Shown here piece after piece: positions 4,455 to 5,314 of a stretch of 5,314 nt of DNA (positions within the stretch are counted from its first letter, which is position 1; every line of letters begins with the position of its first letter). Origin of the DNA: Spartobacteria bacterium (GTDB taxonomy: Bacteria; Verrucomicrobiota; Verrucomicrobiia; Chthoniobacterales; UBA10450); the NCBI GenBank assembly GCA_003445855.1, contig DMCG01000094.1:480-5793 (forward strand), read 5' to 3'. The notes beneath the pieces were generated by a model, which was not told the origin of the DNA, did no database searches, and saw nothing but the letters and a program-made list of their open reading frames with translations. The position numbers and the translations under genes were made by a program.

Positions 4455-5314
4455 TTGGTCTCCTTTTGATCGAGAATGGCCGCGACCAGGTTCTGCGGCA
4501 CGGGCTGAAAATGCGAGGGCTCCATCGAATAGCTGGAGCGGCCCTTGGAAAGTGAACGGATCGCGGTCGCGTAACCGAAAAGTTCGGCGAGCGGCACTTC
4601 GGCGTGAATAATGGCAAGATGGCCGCGCTTCTCGATGCTGTTAATGCTGCCGCGCCGGCGGCTCAAGTCGCCGCAGATGTCGCCCTGAGATTCTTCCGGC
4701 GTGATGTTTTCGACCTTCATGATCGGTTCGAGCAAGATCGGTTTGCCCTGTTTAAAGCCATCTTTCATCGCGAAGATCGCCGCCAGTTTGAACGCGAGTT
4801 CGTTCGAATCGACTTCGTGGAACGAGCCGTAAACGATGTCGACCTCAACATCGACAACCGGATAACCGCCGAGCACGCCGTTGAGAATCGCTTCTTCGAT
4901 TCCCTTTTTGACTGCCGGGATGTATTCGCGCGGAATAATGCCGCCGACGATTTTGTTTTCGACCACCAGTCCTGTGCTGCGAGCGCCCGGACGCACGTCG
5001 ACTTCAACGTGGCCGTACTGACCACGACCGCCCGATTGCTTGATCAACTTCCCGACGCCGTGCGCGTTGCCGGTGATTGTTTCGCGATAGGCGATCTGCG
5101 GTTTTCCCGCATTCGCGTCCACTTTGAACTCGCGGAACATGCGGTCGCGAATGATTTCGAGATGCAGCTCGCCCATGCCGGCGATGATCGTCTGACCGGT
5201 ATCTTCATGCGTATAAACGCGGAAGGTCGGATCCTCTTCCGCGAGGCGCTGCAGGGCGACGCCCATTTTTTCCTGATCCAATTTTGTCTTTGGCTCAATC
5301 GCCATTGAAATAAC
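4451..5314 (-). CDS. fusA: Elongation factor G, C-terminal 287 residues, 5' end outside the window
   Basis: The frame is open to the window edge, and the three codons before the first visible Met read V-I-S, giving [20 protein letters not shown] as in EF-G. The visible part covers domains III to V, about 40 percent of a usual 700-residue protein. Landmarks in order are [21 protein letters not shown] (domain III), [13 protein letters not shown] and [20 protein letters not shown] (domain IV, with the tip His retained), [34 protein letters not shown] and [28 protein letters not shown] (domain V). EF-G is the cytosolic GTPase that moves tRNA and mRNA through the ribosome and helps recycle it; the GTPase domain lies outside. 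The stop TGA overlaps the rpsJ ATG, with no tuf gene between. A partial fusA paralogue cannot be excluded, but the operon position argues for the main copy. Confidence 0.97.
   Translation of the reverse strand, partial: VISMAIEPKTKLDQEKMGVALQRLAEEDPTFRVYTHEDTGQTIIAGMGELHLEIIRDRMFREFKVDANAGKPQIAYRETITGNAHGVGKLIKQSGGRGQYGHVEVDVRPGARSTGLVVENKIVGGIIPREYIPAVKKGIEEAILNGVLGGYPVVDVEVDIVYGSFHEVDSNELAFKLAAIFAMKDGFKQGKPILLEPIMKVENITPEESQGDICGDLSRRRGSINSIEKRGHLAIIHAEVPLAELFGYATAIRSLSKGRSSYSMEPSHFQPVPQNLVAAILDQKETK
4460..4464 (-). promoter_or_regulatory. Shine-Dalgarno sequence of rpsJ
   Basis: AGGAG on the minus strand, 5 nt (ACCAA) before the rpsJ ATG, within the last codons of fusA. It contrasts with the weak or absent sites before rplC, rplB, rpsS and rplV. 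Confidence 0.8.

Noticed and set aside
4604..5308. 234-codon open frame on the plus strand
   Set aside because: It lies wholly antisense to fusA, whose protein is unmistakable, and its translation resembles no family; long antisense frames are common opposite G+C-biased genes.

Overview
The window is a stretch of the bacterial str/S10 ribosomal-protein cluster, transcribed entirely from the minus strand. In transcription order (right to left) it holds the 3' part of fusA (EF-G), rpsJ (S10), rplC (L3), rplD (L4), rplW (L23), rplB (L2), rpsS (S19), an unexpected 278-residue gene, and the 5' end of rplV (L22). Both end genes are cut by the window edges. I saw no rRNA, tRNA, CRISPR array, insertion sequence or convincing promoter or terminator.

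The organism is probably a member of the PVC group, most likely a verrucomicrobium of the soil Spartobacteria/Chthoniobacter type. The evidence is indirect. The fusA-rpsJ junction lacks tuf, an arrangement I know from Chlamydiae and Bacteroidetes. The two spacers hold short hairpin and polypurine repeats of a style I associate with soil Verrucomicrobia. The ribosomal proteins are ordinary bacterial forms. The assignment rests on memory of related sequences, not on a search.

Layout from the right: fusA overlaps rpsJ by 4 nt (ATGA). A 112-nt spacer with a nested inverted repeat follows, then rplC. rplC overlaps rplD by 4 nt (ATGA); rplD is 10 nt from rplW, and rplW is 1 nt from rplB. A 281-nt spacer rich in repeats separates rplB from rpsS. 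rpsS shares one base (TAATG) with the inserted gene, whose stop codon directly abuts the rplV start (TAAATG). Most of these genes therefore look translationally coupled, and two repeat-filled spacers divide the run into blocks: fusA-rpsJ, rplC-rplD-rplW-rplB, and rpsS-insert-rplV.

The main point of interest is the inserted gene between rpsS and rplV, two genes that are normally adjacent. Its product looks exported or membrane-anchored: a short hydrophobic N-terminus with a possible lipobox, about 100 residues of coiled coil, a Ser/Pro/Ala-rich linker and a small beta-rich C-terminal domain. It is not recognisable as a ribosomal protein. A four-copy 7-bp tandem repeat lies inside its N-terminal coding sequence. 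Secondary points are a pair of related polypurine/polypyrimidine repeats in the two spacers, a long hairpin just before rplC, a His-to-Met change in the conserved L2 DHPHGGG motif, and an Ala/Ser-rich tail on L4.
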